A DNA stretch of 29,662 nucleotides from Sphingomonadales bacterium. GTDB taxonomy: Bacteria > Pseudomonadota > Alphaproteobacteria > Sphingomonadales > Sphingomonadaceae. This document shows, piece by piece, positions 7,984 through 15,855 of the stretch (its first letter is position 1; every line of letters starts with the position of its first letter). The translations under genes and the position numbers were made by a program. Where the stretch lies: NCBI GenBank assembly GCA_018971065.1, contig JAGWVC010000048.1, positions 1 to 29,662 of the forward strand, read 5' to 3'. The notes under the pieces were generated by a model. That model was not told where the DNA came from, searched no databases, and was given only the letters and a program-made list of their open reading frames with translations.

Positions 7984-9474
7984 ATGACGGGAACTCCTCA
8001 AAGCAGCGATGGCGCCATTCTCGACGTCGCCATCATCGGCGCCGGCATCTCCGGCATCGGCTTCGCCGCCAAACTCGCGCGCGATCTGCCGCACAAGCGC
8101 TTCGCCCTGCTCGAACGCCGCCCCCGCCTCGGCGGCACCTGGGACCTGTTCCGCTACCCCGGCATCCGCTCCGATTCGGACATGTACACGCTGGGCTTCA
8201 GCTTCGCCCCGTGGCGCAGCAACAGCGCCATCGGCGCCGGCGCGGCCATCCGCAGCTACCTCGAAGCGGTCGCCCGCGATTTCGGCATCGCCCCGCACAT
8301 CCGCACCGATACGCACGTCACCAACGCCAACTGGAACCCCGCCGGGCAACACTGGGAACTCGCCGTCGCGGGCGGCGCCCCCATCCGCGCCCGCTTCCTC
8401 TATTCCGGCGCCGGCTACTACGATCACGACCAACCGCACGATCCCGCCATCCCCGGTCTCGACAGCTTCGCCGGACAGGTCATCCACCCCCAGTTCTGGC
8501 CCGAATCCACCAATCTGTCCGGCAAGCGCGTCGTCGTCATCGGCTCCGGCGCCACCGCCGTCTCGCTCATCCCCGCGCTTGCGAAAGCCGGCGCGCAGGT
8601 CACCATGCTCCAGCGCACGCCGACCTGGTACCTGATCCTGCCCAGCCAGGATCGCATGGCCCGCATTGCCCGTCGCCTGCTGCCCGCATCGTGGGCGCAC
8701 CGGCTGATCCGCGCCCGCAACACCCGGATGCAGGCGATGCTGGTCGCCCGCAGCCGCGGCAACCCCGCCAAGGTCGCCGCCTGGCTCACCGCCCAAACCA
8801 AAGCCGCGCTCGGCGACGCCTGGAACGAAACCGACTTCGTCCCGCCCTACAAACCGTGGGAACAGCGTCTGTGCCTGGTCCCCGATGGCGACATGCTCAC
8901 CACGATCCGCGACGGCAAGGCCAACGTCGCCACCGGCCGCATCGCCAGCGCCGAACCCACCGGCCTGCGCCTCGCCAACGGCCGCTTCATCGAAGCCGAC
9001 GCCATCGTCACCGCCACCGGCCTCACGCTGGCCCCGCTCGGCGGCATCAAGGTCAGCCTCGACGGCACCCCGGTCAACTTCGCCGATCACTGGTGGTATC
9101 GCGACTGCCTGTTCTCGGGCCTGCCGAACTTCGCCGCGCTGTTCGGCTATCTCAACGCCGGCTGGACCCTGCGGGTCGAGATCGTCGCCGATTACCTCGT
9201 CCGCCTGCTGCGCCAGATGGACACCTGGCGCGCCGCCGTCGTCACCCCGGTGCTCCCCGCCGGGCAGGAGCCGGAACCCGCCGACCTGTTCGCCGGCTTC
9301 TCGTCGGGCTACCTCCAGCGCGGCGCCCACCTGCTGCCGCGCAACGCGGCGGAAGGACCGTGGCGGCTCGAAATGAACCACTTCGCCGACAAGGCCGCGC
9401 TCGCCACCGCCCCGTTCGACGATCAATGGCTACGCTACGATCGTGCCCTTGCCGAACCCGCACAAGCCACTTAA
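7984..9474 (+). CDS. Flavin-dependent monooxygenase, Baeyer-Villiger type
   Basis: FAD- and NADPH-dependent oxygenase of 496 residues. The first Rossmann motif is GAGISG at 19-24 (FAD). The type I Baeyer-Villiger fingerprint FxGxxxHxxxWP is complete: F162, G164, H168, W172 and P173. A second dinucleotide motif, GSGATA at 187-192, would bind NADPH. The RYPGIRSD segment (58-64) and the late ADAIVTATGL also match the class. Such enzymes insert oxygen next to a ketone or oxidise heteroatoms; the substrate cannot be predicted, but sphingomonads commonly use them for terpenoid, steroid or aromatic ketones. It is complete, preceded by the divergent corA and followed after 9 bases by the CinA-like gene, but neither neighbour suggests a pathway. 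Confidence 0.9.
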   Translation: MTGTPQSSDGAILDVAIIGAGISGIGFAAKLARDLPHKRFALLERRPRLGGTWDLFRYPGIRSDSDMYTLGFSFAPWRSNSAIGAGAAIRSYLEAVARDFGIAPHIRTDTHVTNANWNPAGQHWELAVAGGAPIRARFLYSGAGYYDHDQPHDPAIPGLDSFAGQVIHPQFWPESTNLSGKRVVVIGSGATAVSLIPALAKAGAQVTMLQRTPTWYLILPSQDRMARIARRLLPASWAHRLIRARNTRMQAMLVARSRGNPAKVAAWLTAQTKAALGDAWNETDFVPPYKPWEQRLCLVPDGDMLTTIRDGKANVATGRIASAEPTGLRLANGRFIEADAIVTATGLTLAPLGGIKVSLDGTPVNFADHWWYRDCLFSGLPNFAALFGYLNAGWTLRVEIVADYLVRLLRQMDTWRAAVVTPVLPAGQEPEPADLFAGFSSGYLQRGAHLLPRNAAEGPWRLEMNHFADKAALATAPFDDQWLRYDRALAEPAQAT

Positions 9475-9483
9475 CGAGCCGTC

Positions 9484-10251
9484 ATGGCCGATACCGAACC
9501 CGCCCGCATCTGGACCGCCGCGCTCATCGTCATCGGCGACGAAATCCTGTCCGGCCGCACGCATGACAAGAACATCGCCCAGGTCGCCACCTGGCTCGGC
9601 ATCCAGGGCATCCGCCTCAAGGAAGTCCGCGTCGTCGCCGACGATACCGCCGCGATCGTCGAGGCGGTGAACACGCTGCGCGCCCGCAACGACTATCTGT
9701 TCACCACCGGCGGCATCGGCCCCACGCATGACGACATCACCGTCGATGCCATCGCCGAAGCGCTCGGCGTCGGCGTCGTCGTTCACGCGCAAGCCCGCGC
9801 CATCCTCACCGAATACTACGAAACGCGCGGCGGCCTCACCGATGCCCGCCTGCGCATGGCCCGCGTCCCCGATGGCGCCAGCCTGATCCCCAACCGCTAC
9901 ACCGGCGCCCCCGGCATCCGCTTCGACAACGTGTTCATCATGGCCGGCGTGCCGTCGATCACCGCCGGAATGCTCGATGCGCTGTCCGGCACGCTCGAAG
10001 GCGGCGCGCTGCTGCTGTCCGAAACCGTCGGCTGCTGGGTCGGCGAAAGCGAGGTCGCCGACCTGCTCCGCCAGACCGAGAAGGACCATGCCACCTGCCA
10101 GATCGGCTCGTACCCGTTCTGGAAGGACGGCCGGGGCGGCGCCAACTTCGTGATCCGCTCGGTCGATCCCGACGATCTCGCCGCCTGCACCCGCGCGCTG
10201 GTCGCCGGCCTCGCCGCGCTCGGCAAGCCCAGCGAACCGGGCGGCATCTGA
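9484..10251 (+). CDS. CinA N-terminal-like (MoCF-biosynthesis domain, COG1058) protein
   Basis: Protein of 255 residues with the molybdopterin-binding (MoCF) fold. It shows the early IVIGDEILSGRTHDKN segment, the central FTTGGIGPTHDDIT and the IMAGVPSITAGMLD segment typical of the short COG1058 proteins. It lacks the C-terminal nicotinamide-nucleotide amidase domain found in full CinA. Related proteins act on ADP-ribose or nucleotide repair, but the short form is poorly characterised; a direct molybdenum cofactor role is not implied, although a moaA gene occurs elsewhere in the window. It starts 9 bases after the monooxygenase stop. Its TGA overlaps the CTG that appears to start the next gene. 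Confidence 0.85.
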   Translation: MADTEPARIWTAALIVIGDEILSGRTHDKNIAQVATWLGIQGIRLKEVRVVADDTAAIVEAVNTLRARNDYLFTTGGIGPTHDDITVDAIAEALGVGVVVHAQARAILTEYYETRGGLTDARLRMARVPDGASLIPNRYTGAPGIRFDNVFIMAGVPSITAGMLDALSGTLEGGALLLSETVGCWVGESEVADLLRQTEKDHATCQIGSYPFWKDGRGGANFVIRSVDPDDLAACTRALVAGLAALGKPSEPGGI

Positions 10252-10772
10252 CTCCGCTCGCCCTCCTCCTCGCGGCCGCCCCTGCCCCGGCCACCCTGGC
10301 CGATTTCGAAGCCACACTCGCCGCCCAGCCCAGCGCCACCCGCGCACTCACCGAATGGTGCGGGATGCGCGGCCTCGCCGGCACCGCCCCGCCGCGCATC
10401 GAAGCCACCACGCTGGCAGACGCCGTCCCCCTCCCGCGCAGCGGCCACCGCCTGCTGCAAACCCGCGAAACCGCCTTTCGACACGTCCACCTCGCCTGCA
10501 ACGGCACCGTCCTGTCCGAAGCGTTCAACTGGTACGTCCCCGCCCGCCTCACCCCCGAAATGAACACCACGCTGGCCACCACCCGCACCCCGTTCGGCAC
10601 GGTCGTCGCCCCGCTGCACTTCACCCGCACCGCGCTCGCCACCCGCCCCGGCCGCGCCCGCCCCTGCCCCGCCGGCACCATCTCCAGCCACCGCGCCGTG
10701 CTGCGCCTGCCCGACGGCCAACCGCTCGCCTACCTCGTCGAATGCTACACCGCCGCCAACCTCGCGCCCTGA
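10248..10772 (+). CDS. Exported protein, possibly chorismate-lyase-like fold; apparent CTG start
   Basis: The open frame encodes 174 residues. The first 17 or so (TPLALLLAAAPAPATLA) look like a short signal peptide, followed by DFEATLAAQPSATRALTEWC. The middle part (HVHLACNGTVLSEAFNWYVPARLTP..., then TPFGTVVAPLHFTR) resembles UbiC/DUF98 chorismate-lyase-like proteins in pattern, but I could not confirm catalytic residues. Upstream in this frame there is no ATG, GTG or TTG at least back to 10143; the only near-cognate start is the CTG at 10248, which overlaps the CinA-like stop as CTGA. The first in-frame ATG is 10365, which would remove the signal peptide and part of the probable domain. Function unknown. 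Confidence 0.55.
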   Translation: MTPLALLLAAAPAPATLADFEATLAAQPSATRALTEWCGMRGLAGTAPPRIEATTLADAVPLPRSGHRLLQTRETAFRHVHLACNGTVLSEAFNWYVPARLTPEMNTTLATTRTPFGTVVAPLHFTRTALATRPGRARPCPAGTISSHRAVLRLPDGQPLAYLVECYTAANLAP

Positions 10773-10790
10773 CCGTCCCGCTCACATCAA

Positions 10791-10828
10791 CCCGTCCGTG
10801 CTGAGCTTGTCGAAGCACCGTTCTTCTT
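10791..10828 (+). repeat. Dispersed palindromic repeat (CTGAGCTTGTCGA type), copy 1
   Basis: Contains CCGTCCGTG followed by CTGAGCTTGTCGA. Five-base arms GTGCT (10798-10802) and AGCAC (10814-10818) flank the core, and TTCTTCTT follows, so it may act as a weak terminator for the upstream genes. Related copies lie at about 17834, 25194 and 27659. The core is one I recognise as frequent in sphingomonad intergenic regions. Confidence 0.7.
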
Positions 10829-10888
10829 GAACCCACACCCCCAACCTCCCACTTCCCTAATACCCCCCCGCACCCTACATTCCCGTTC

Positions 10889-11449
10889 ATGACCAAAGGC
10901 GAATACCTCTCCGGCCGCCTGCTGCTGGCGCTTCCCGGGATGCCCGATCCGCGCTTCGCCCACTCGGCCATCGCGCTGGTCGCACATGATTCCGGCGGCG
11001 CGCTCGGCATCGGCGTCGGCACGCTGGCCGGCGACATCCGCCTGCACCAGTTGCTCGATGATCTCGAAATCGCCCCCGGCGTCGCCCCCGATGCCCCGGT
11101 GCTGCTCGGCGGCCCGGTCGAAACCCAGCGCGGCTTCGTCCTCCACAGCGCCGATTGGGACAGCCCCGCCACGCTCAAGGCCGGCCCGCTCGGCGCGCTC
11201 ACCACCTCGATCGACGTGCTGCGCGCCATCGCCGCCGGCACCGGCCCGGCGCAATGGGTCGTCGCGCTCGGCTACGCCGGCTGGGGGCCGGGCCAACTCG
11301 ATGGCGAAATGGCCCGCCACGGCTGGCACGCCGCCACCGGCCGCCCCGAAATCATCTACGACACCCCGGTCAACCAACGCTGGCACGCCGCCTGGCGCGC
11401 CGAAGGCATCGACCCGGCGCTGCTCAGTGAAACCTCAGGCCACGCATAA
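10889..11449 (+). CDS. YqgE/AlgH family protein (UPF0301)
   Basis: Protein of 186 residues with the family hallmarks: opening YLSGRLLLALPGMPDPRFAHSAI, a central PVLLGGPVETQRGFVLHS and a C-terminal GYAGWGPGQLDGEM. Length and order match UPF0301. In Pseudomonas the homologue AlgH affects alginate production, but the biochemical role is not settled; the protein is cytoplasmic with no signal peptide. The start ATG at 10889 gives the conserved opening close to the N terminus; the Shine-Dalgarno is weak. In several proteobacteria yqgE sits next to ruvX; no ruvX is present here. Confidence 0.92.
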   Translation: MTKGEYLSGRLLLALPGMPDPRFAHSAIALVAHDSGGALGIGVGTLAGDIRLHQLLDDLEIAPGVAPDAPVLLGGPVETQRGFVLHSADWDSPATLKAGPLGALTTSIDVLRAIAAGTGPAQWVVALGYAGWGPGQLDGEMARHGWHAATGRPEIIYDTPVNQRWHAAWRAEGIDPALLSETSGHA

Positions 11450-11472
11450 GAATATTCAGGGGAGGAACACCA

Positions 11473-11943
11473 ATGCCATCACGCCGCGAACTCATCGCGA
11501 TGACGCCCGACGAAGTGCGCGAATACCTGCTCACCCAGCAGCGCATCATCCTCATCTCGAACGGCGCCAACGGCTTCCCGCACCCCGCGCCGATGAACTA
11601 CGGCCTCGACGACCAGGGCCGCGTGCTGATGCTGACGTTCGCCAAGAGCCAGAAGGTCCGCAACCTCGAACGCGATCCCCGCGCCACGCTGCTGGTCGAA
11701 TCGGGCAAGGTCTATCAGGAACTCCAGTCGGTCATCATCTACGCCCAGACCGAGATCATCCACCCCGGCCCCGATTTCGACGCCGCCCGCGCCTCGTTCA
11801 CCAAGAAGGTCCAGACCCAGACCGCCAAGTCAGCCGAAATGCAGCAGCAGATCGACGAATCGATGAAAAAACGCGTCTGCCTCCGCTTTACCCCCGAACG
11901 CACGATCAGTTGGAACCACGCCAAGCTGGCGGGAAAATACTGA
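11473..11943 (+). CDS. Pyridoxamine 5'-phosphate oxidase-family (PPOX class) flavoprotein
   Basis: Protein of 156 residues with the split-barrel flavin-binding pattern: an N-terminal helix (MTPDEVREYLLTQQRIILIS), a strand pair with HPAPMNYGLDDQGRVLMLT, then FAKSQKVRNLERDPRATLLVESG, the usual FMN-phosphate contact region. A helix with many Gln/Lys residues follows, and the protein ends RTISWNHAKLAGKY, similar to family members that bind FMN or F420. True PNP oxidase (PdxH) is longer with different active-site residues, so substrate is unassigned. The start is clear: AGGGGAGGA (11458-11466) lies 6 bases before the ATG, one of the best ribosome sites in the window. It follows yqgE by 23 bases and is convergent with the chemoreceptor gene. 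Confidence 0.83.
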   Translation: MPSRRELIAMTPDEVREYLLTQQRIILISNGANGFPHPAPMNYGLDDQGRVLMLTFAKSQKVRNLERDPRATLLVESGKVYQELQSVIIYAQTEIIHPGPDFDAARASFTKKVQTQTAKSAEMQQQIDESMKKRVCLRFTPERTISWNHAKLAGKY

Positions 11944-11952
11944 ACACCAGCC

Positions 11953-13689
11953 TCACGCCGCCGCCCGCATCTCGTACCGCATCGCGCTGCCCGCGCCGAT
12001 CCGGAAGCGCGCGACGTTGCCCTCCAGCGCCTTCGCCTCCTCGGCCAGGCTGCGCGCCGCGGCGGTCGCTTCCTCCACCATCGCCGCGTTCTGCTGGGTC
12101 AGCCGGTCCATGCCCGCCACCGCCACGCTCACCTGCCGCAGGCTTTCCGCCTGGTGCGCGCTGCCCCCGGCGATCTCGCCGATCCCGTCGCTGACGGTCG
12201 CCACCCGGGTCACGATCGCCTCCAGCAGCGCCCCGGTCTCGCCCACCAGCGCCACGCCCGACGCCACCTGCCCGGCCGATGCCGTGATCAGCCGCTTGAT
12301 GTCCTGCGCCGCATCGGCACTGCGCTGCGCCAGCGCCCGCACCTCGTTGGCCACCACCGCAAAGCCCTTGCCGGCATCGCCCGCGCGCGCCGCTTCCACC
12401 CCGGCATTCAGCGCCAGCAGGTTGGTCTGGAACGCTATGCCGTCGATCACCCCGATGATCTGGCCGATCTCGCTCGCCGATCGCTCGATTCCGGCCATCG
12501 CCTCCACCGCGCGCGCCACCACGTCACCCCCGGCGCTCGCCTCGGCGTGGGCCTGCGTCGCGGTCTCGCGCACTTCGCCGGCACCGCTCGCGGTCTGGCC
12601 CACCATGCCCGAAACCTCGGTCAGCGCCGCCGCCGATTCCTCCACGCTCGCCGCCTGCTGCTGGTTGCGCCGCGCCAGATCATCGGAAGCCGACCGGATC
12701 TCCGAAGCCCCCACCGCCACACGCGCGGCGGAATCCAGCACCCCCGCCAGCAGTTCCGACAGCGCCTGCGTCGTGCGGTTGAACGATTGCCGCAGCGGCT
12801 CGTACTCGTCGGCAAACGCCCGGTCGATGCGGTGAGTCAGGTCACCCCCGGCCACCGCTTCCAGGCCATCGCCCACCGCCGAAACCACCTCGGCCTGCAA
12901 CCGCTGCAGTTCCTGCCGCTCGATCGCCGCGTTGCGCACCGCGATCGCCGCGCGCTGGATCGCGCTCACCTCGTCCTCGCCCTGCGGCGCGGTCAGCGTC
13001 ACCGCGTAATCCCCGCGATTCATCCGGTCCAGATGCTCGGCCACGGTGCCGATCGGCTCCACCACATGGCGCGACAGCTTGCGCAGCAGCCCCATCAGCA
13101 GCACGCCGAAGCCCAGCGACACCGCCGCCAGCATCACATACGAAAGTTTCGTCAGCCACCCCAGCCGGCTATCGACCTCGCTCATCCGCGCCTCGATCTT
13201 CGTCGCCACCACGTCCTGCGAAGCTTCCAGCGCCCGGAACGCCTTGTCGAAATCGCCCACCAGCGCCTCGGCCCGCGCCGGGTCCTGCCGCACCGCCACG
13301 CCAACTGCGCGCGCCCGTTCGGTATAAGCGCCAAGGTCGGCGGCGATCCGGCCCAGCCCGGCATGAATGTCGGCATCCAGGTCCAGCGCCCGGTTGGCAT
13401 CGACCGCCTTCTTCATCCCGGCGGTGAATTCCTCGATCTCGGAAACGGCGGCATCGCGCTCGGTCGCATCGCCGCGCTCGGCGCCATGCAACGCGCGAAA
13501 CACCGCGCTGCGGATCGCGTCGTGCATCATATCGGCCTGCATGTGATTGTGGATCGCGGTCGCCATCATCCGCTGCTCGTCCACCCCGGCCGAAAGCCGC
13601 GCCTCCATCGCCAGCGTCACCCCGGCCTGGAGCACGAACGCCCCTGCCAGCAAAGCCCCACCCTTGCCGATCTGCTTCCTGATGCTCAT
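11953..13689 (-). CDS. Methyl-accepting chemotaxis protein
   Basis: Transmembrane chemoreceptor of 578 residues. A first membrane helix (about 11-28) and a second (about 181-201) enclose a roughly 150-residue periplasmic sensor that looks all-helical (four-helix-bundle type, no recognisable Cache or PAS). HAMP follows (about 202-255), then a second HAMP-like segment (about 265-318), then the MCP signalling domain with the highly conserved hairpin tip around 415-447 (IDGIAFQTNLLALNAGVEAA and GKGFAVVANEVRAL). There is no CheR-docking pentapeptide at the C terminus, which ends MRYEMRAAA. The ATG at 13689 is chosen because MSIRKQIGKGG gives the standard positively charged start before helix 1; the 54 extra upstream residues of the open frame are not membrane-protein-like. 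No che or flagellar genes are nearby. Ligand unknown. Confidence 0.93.
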   Translation of the reverse strand: MSIRKQIGKGGALLAGAFVLQAGVTLAMEARLSAGVDEQRMMATAIHNHMQADMMHDAIRSAVFRALHGAERGDATERDAAVSEIEEFTAGMKKAVDANRALDLDADIHAGLGRIAADLGAYTERARAVGVAVRQDPARAEALVGDFDKAFRALEASQDVVATKIEARMSEVDSRLGWLTKLSYVMLAAVSLGFGVLLMGLLRKLSRHVVEPIGTVAEHLDRMNRGDYAVTLTAPQGEDEVSAIQRAAIAVRNAAIERQELQRLQAEVVSAVGDGLEAVAGGDLTHRIDRAFADEYEPLRQSFNRTTQALSELLAGVLDSAARVAVGASEIRSASDDLARRNQQQAASVEESAAALTEVSGMVGQTASGAGEVRETATQAHAEASAGGDVVARAVEAMAGIERSASEIGQIIGVIDGIAFQTNLLALNAGVEAARAGDAGKGFAVVANEVRALAQRSADAAQDIKRLITASAGQVASGVALVGETGALLEAIVTRVATVSDGIGEIAGGSAHQAESLRQVSVAVAGMDRLTQQNAAMVEEATAAARSLAEEAKALEGNVARFRIGAGSAMRYEMRAAA

Positions 13690-13753
13690 GCCTGCCGCGT
13701 TCCCGTCGTTATCAGCTCGCCCCTCCCCGGGCGGCCCTGCGAAGCGGGTCGGT

Positions 13754-13782
13754 ACATCGATTGCACTTAAGTGCTGCTTTAA
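13754..13782 (-). promoter_or_regulatory. Candidate flagellar-type (sigma-28) promoter and palindrome before the chemoreceptor
   Basis: On the minus strand TTAAAG (13782-13777) is followed 15 bases later by ATCGATGT (13761-13754), close to the TAAAG...GCCGATAA pattern of sigma-28, with one base more spacing than consensus. The spacer contains a perfect 12-bp palindrome, GCACTTAAGTGC (13763-13774). The start codon is about 65 bases downstream. Confidence 0.3.
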
Positions 13783-13830
13783 CCTTTCTACGTATTCCCG
13801 CAGGGGCCACAAAGCCCCGCCCGTAAACCC

Positions 13831-13868
13831 AAAAAAAGGCCCGCCACGCACAGGGGCGCGACGGGCCT
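13831..13868 (-). terminator. Rho-independent terminator of the aceA operon
   Basis: Read on the minus strand, AGGCCCG (13868-13862) pairs with CGGGCCT (13843-13837) and is followed by a run of T residues (A run at 13831-13837 on the plus strand). It begins 33 bases after the stop of the small protein gene, so it would end an aceA-small ORF transcript. Confidence 0.8.
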
Positions 13869-13900
13869 TGCTCTCCTCCCCAGGAGATCGTGCCGGCGGA

Positions 13901-14056
13901 TCAGCGCGTGGCGCTGCCCAGCCGGTGATAGAGGTTGGCGTAACGCGCGGTGCCGTCCTTGTCGGTGTTGTTCTGCAGATAGAACAGCACCGCCTCGCGG
14001 ATCAGCTTGAAGTCGTCGGTCGAAAGCACTGCACGGGCAAGTTTCGGTTCAGCCAT
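13901..14056 (-). CDS. Small conserved-looking protein downstream of aceA (51 residues)
   Basis: A short frame reads MAEPKLARAVLSTDDFKLIR and continues with a helical, charged sequence ending in YHRLGSATR. GGAAAGGA lies 7 bases before the ATG on the minus strand, a good ribosome site. The ORF sits 71 bases after the aceA stop on the same strand and ends 33 bases before a strong minus-strand terminator, so it is very probably the last gene of the aceA transcript. Composition is soluble and mostly helical (EAVLFYLQNN segment), with no signal peptide, membrane segment or metal motif. I do not recognise a named domain. A role linked to acetate or fatty-acid growth is inference from position only. 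Confidence 0.72.
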   Translation of the reverse strand: MAEPKLARAVLSTDDFKLIREAVLFYLQNNTDKDGTARYANLYHRLGSATR

Positions 14057-14127
14057 GACTCAATCCTTTCCATTGCGCGGGAATTCAGGCGCAAGCCGTC
14101 AGGCAACAAGCTGGTTCCCCGCTGCGG

Positions 14128-15720
14128 TTACGCAGCAAACTGATTCATCGTGTTGTGAACGCCACCCGCCTTCAGCGCGGCCTCGCCCGAGAAGTATTCC
14201 TTGTGGTCGTCGCCGATGTCGCTGCCCGACATGTTCTGGTGCTTCACGCAGGCGATGCCCTGACGGATTTCCTGCCGCTGCACGCCCTTCACGTAACCCA
14301 GCATCCCGGCGTCGCCGAAGTATTCCTTCGCCAGGTTGTCGGTGGACAGCGCGGCGGTGTGATAGGTCGGCAGCGTGATCAGGTGGTGGAAGATGCCCGC
14401 CTGCGCCGCGGCATCGCGCTGGAAGGTGCGGATGCGCTCGTCGGCTTCCAGACCCAGATCGCTCAGGTCATAGTCGGCGCTCATCAGCCGGGCGCGGTCA
14501 TACTCGGAAACGTCCTTGCCGGCCTCGACCCAGGCATCGAACACCTGTTGGCGGAAGTTCAGCGTCCAGTTGAACGACGGCGAATTGTTGTACACCAGCT
14601 TGGCGTTCGGGATCACCTCGCGGATGCGGTTCACCATCCCGCCGATCTGGCCGATGTGCGGCTTCTCGGTCTCGATCCACAGCAGGTCGGCGCCATTCTG
14701 CAGGCTGGTGATGCAGTCCAGCACGCAACGGTCCTCGCCGGTGCCACTGCGGAACTGGAACAGGTTGCTCGGCAGGCGCTTCGGACGCACCAGCTTGCCG
14801 TCGCGGGCAATCAGCACGTCGCCGTGGCCGACATTGTTGGCATCGACATCCTCGACATCCAGGAACGAATTGTACTGGTCGGCAATGTCGCCCTTCTCGC
14901 GAACGAAGGCGATCTGCTTGGTCAGCCCCGCGCCCAGCGAGTCGGTGCGCGCCACGATCACGCCGTCGTCAACGCCCAGCTCCATGAACGCGTACCGAAC
15001 CGCGCGGATCTTCGCCAGGAAGTCCTCATGCGGCACCGTCACCTTGCCGTCCTGGTGGCCGCACTGCTTCTCGTCGGAAACCTGGTTCTCGATCTGGATG
15101 CAGCAGGCGCCCGCCTCGATGAACTTCTTGGCCAGCAGATAGGTCGCCTCGGCATTGCCGAACCCGGCGTCGATGTCGGCCACGATCGGCACGACATGCG
15201 TCTCGAACGCGTCGATCTTCGCCAGCAGCCGGTGAACGCCCACCGCGTCCTGCGCGTCCTTGGCCTTGTCCAACTCGCGGAACAGCCCGCCCAGCTCGCG
15301 CGCGTCGGCCTGCTTCAGGAACGTGTACAGTTCCTCGATCAGCGCCGGCACGCTGGTCTTCTCGTGCATCGACTGGTCGGGCAGCGGCCCGAATTCCGAA
15401 CGCAGCGCCGCAACCATCCAGCCCGAAAGGTACAGGTAGCGGCCCTTGGTGGTGCCGAAATGCTTCTTGATGGAAATCAGCTTCTGCTGGCCGATGAACC
15501 CGTGCCAGCAGCCCAGCGACTGGGTGTACTGCGACGGATCGGCGTCATAGGCGGCCATGTCGCGGCGCATGATCCCGGCGGTGTACTTGGCGATGTCCAG
15601 CCCGGTGCGGAACCGGTTCTGCAGCCGCATCCGCGCCACGTTCTCGGCCTCGATGCCGTCCCAGTGGGTGTTGCCGGTGATCGCCTTGCGCGCGTCGGTG
15701 ATGGTCTGCGAATAAGTCAT
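14128..15720 (-). CDS. aceA: Isocitrate lyase
   Basis: Splits isocitrate to glyoxylate and succinate, the first step of the glyoxylate shunt, needed for growth on acetate and fatty acids. The product has 530 residues, the length of the longer isocitrate lyase subgroup (as in Pseudomonas), about 100 more than the E. coli type. The catalytic loop is K218-Q-C220-G-H222, with C220 as the general acid; the subgroup often has Q or R at the second position of the KKCGH signature. Other core segments are VADIDAGFGN (about 180-189), CCIQIENQVSDEKQ and YNNSPSFNW. The ATG at 15720 is preceded by GGAG about 8 bases upstream. The open frame runs on to 17145, but that part is antisense to the regulator gene. 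Divergent from a RamB/ScfR-like regulator with palindromes between. Confidence 0.97.
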   Translation of the reverse strand: MTYSQTITDARKAITGNTHWDGIEAENVARMRLQNRFRTGLDIAKYTAGIMRRDMAAYDADPSQYTQSLGCWHGFIGQQKLISIKKHFGTTKGRYLYLSGWMVAALRSEFGPLPDQSMHEKTSVPALIEELYTFLKQADARELGGLFRELDKAKDAQDAVGVHRLLAKIDAFETHVVPIVADIDAGFGNAEATYLLAKKFIEAGACCIQIENQVSDEKQCGHQDGKVTVPHEDFLAKIRAVRYAFMELGVDDGVIVARTDSLGAGLTKQIAFVREKGDIADQYNSFLDVEDVDANNVGHGDVLIARDGKLVRPKRLPSNLFQFRSGTGEDRCVLDCITSLQNGADLLWIETEKPHIGQIGGMVNRIREVIPNAKLVYNNSPSFNWTLNFRQQVFDAWVEAGKDVSEYDRARLMSADYDLSDLGLEADERIRTFQRDAAAQAGIFHHLITLPTYHTAALSTDNLAKEYFGDAGMLGYVKGVQRQEIRQGIACVKHQNMSGSDIGDDHKEYFSGEAALKAGGVHNTMNQFAA

Positions 15721-15796
15721 GGAAATGCTCCGGGGAAACGTGTTGCCTTGCGGATATTGCAGTGCAGCGAGTCGCGAAATCGCCCGCGAAGTGCCG

Positions 15797-15844
15797 TTGT
15801 AAGACTTTACAATCATTCCTTGTAATGATGTAATGAACTTACAA
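15797..15844. promoter_or_regulatory. Inverted TTGTAA/TTACAA repeats between aceA and its likely regulator (candidate operators)
   Basis: Site 1 is a perfect palindrome, TTGTAA-GACT-TTACAA (15797-15812). Site 2 has the same half-sites with a 13-base spacer, TTGTAA at 15820-15825 and TTACAA at 15839-15844. The second half of site 2 touches the AAAGGAG ribosome site of the regulator gene (15843-15848), so binding there could also repress the regulator. The sites lie about 80-125 bases upstream of aceA. This is the only AT-rich patch in the 135-base intergenic region. Confidence 0.7.
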
Positions 15845-15855
15845 AGGAGCCTGTC

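Noticed and set aside
7915..9426. 503-residue minus-strand open frame opposite the monooxygenase
   Set aside because: Gly/Ala/Asp/Val-rich with no domain; mirror of the codon bias of the real gene.
12154..13770. 538-residue plus-strand open frame opposite the chemoreceptor
   Set aside because: Arg/His/Pro-rich sequence typical of antisense frames in GC-rich DNA; the minus strand encodes a clear MCP.
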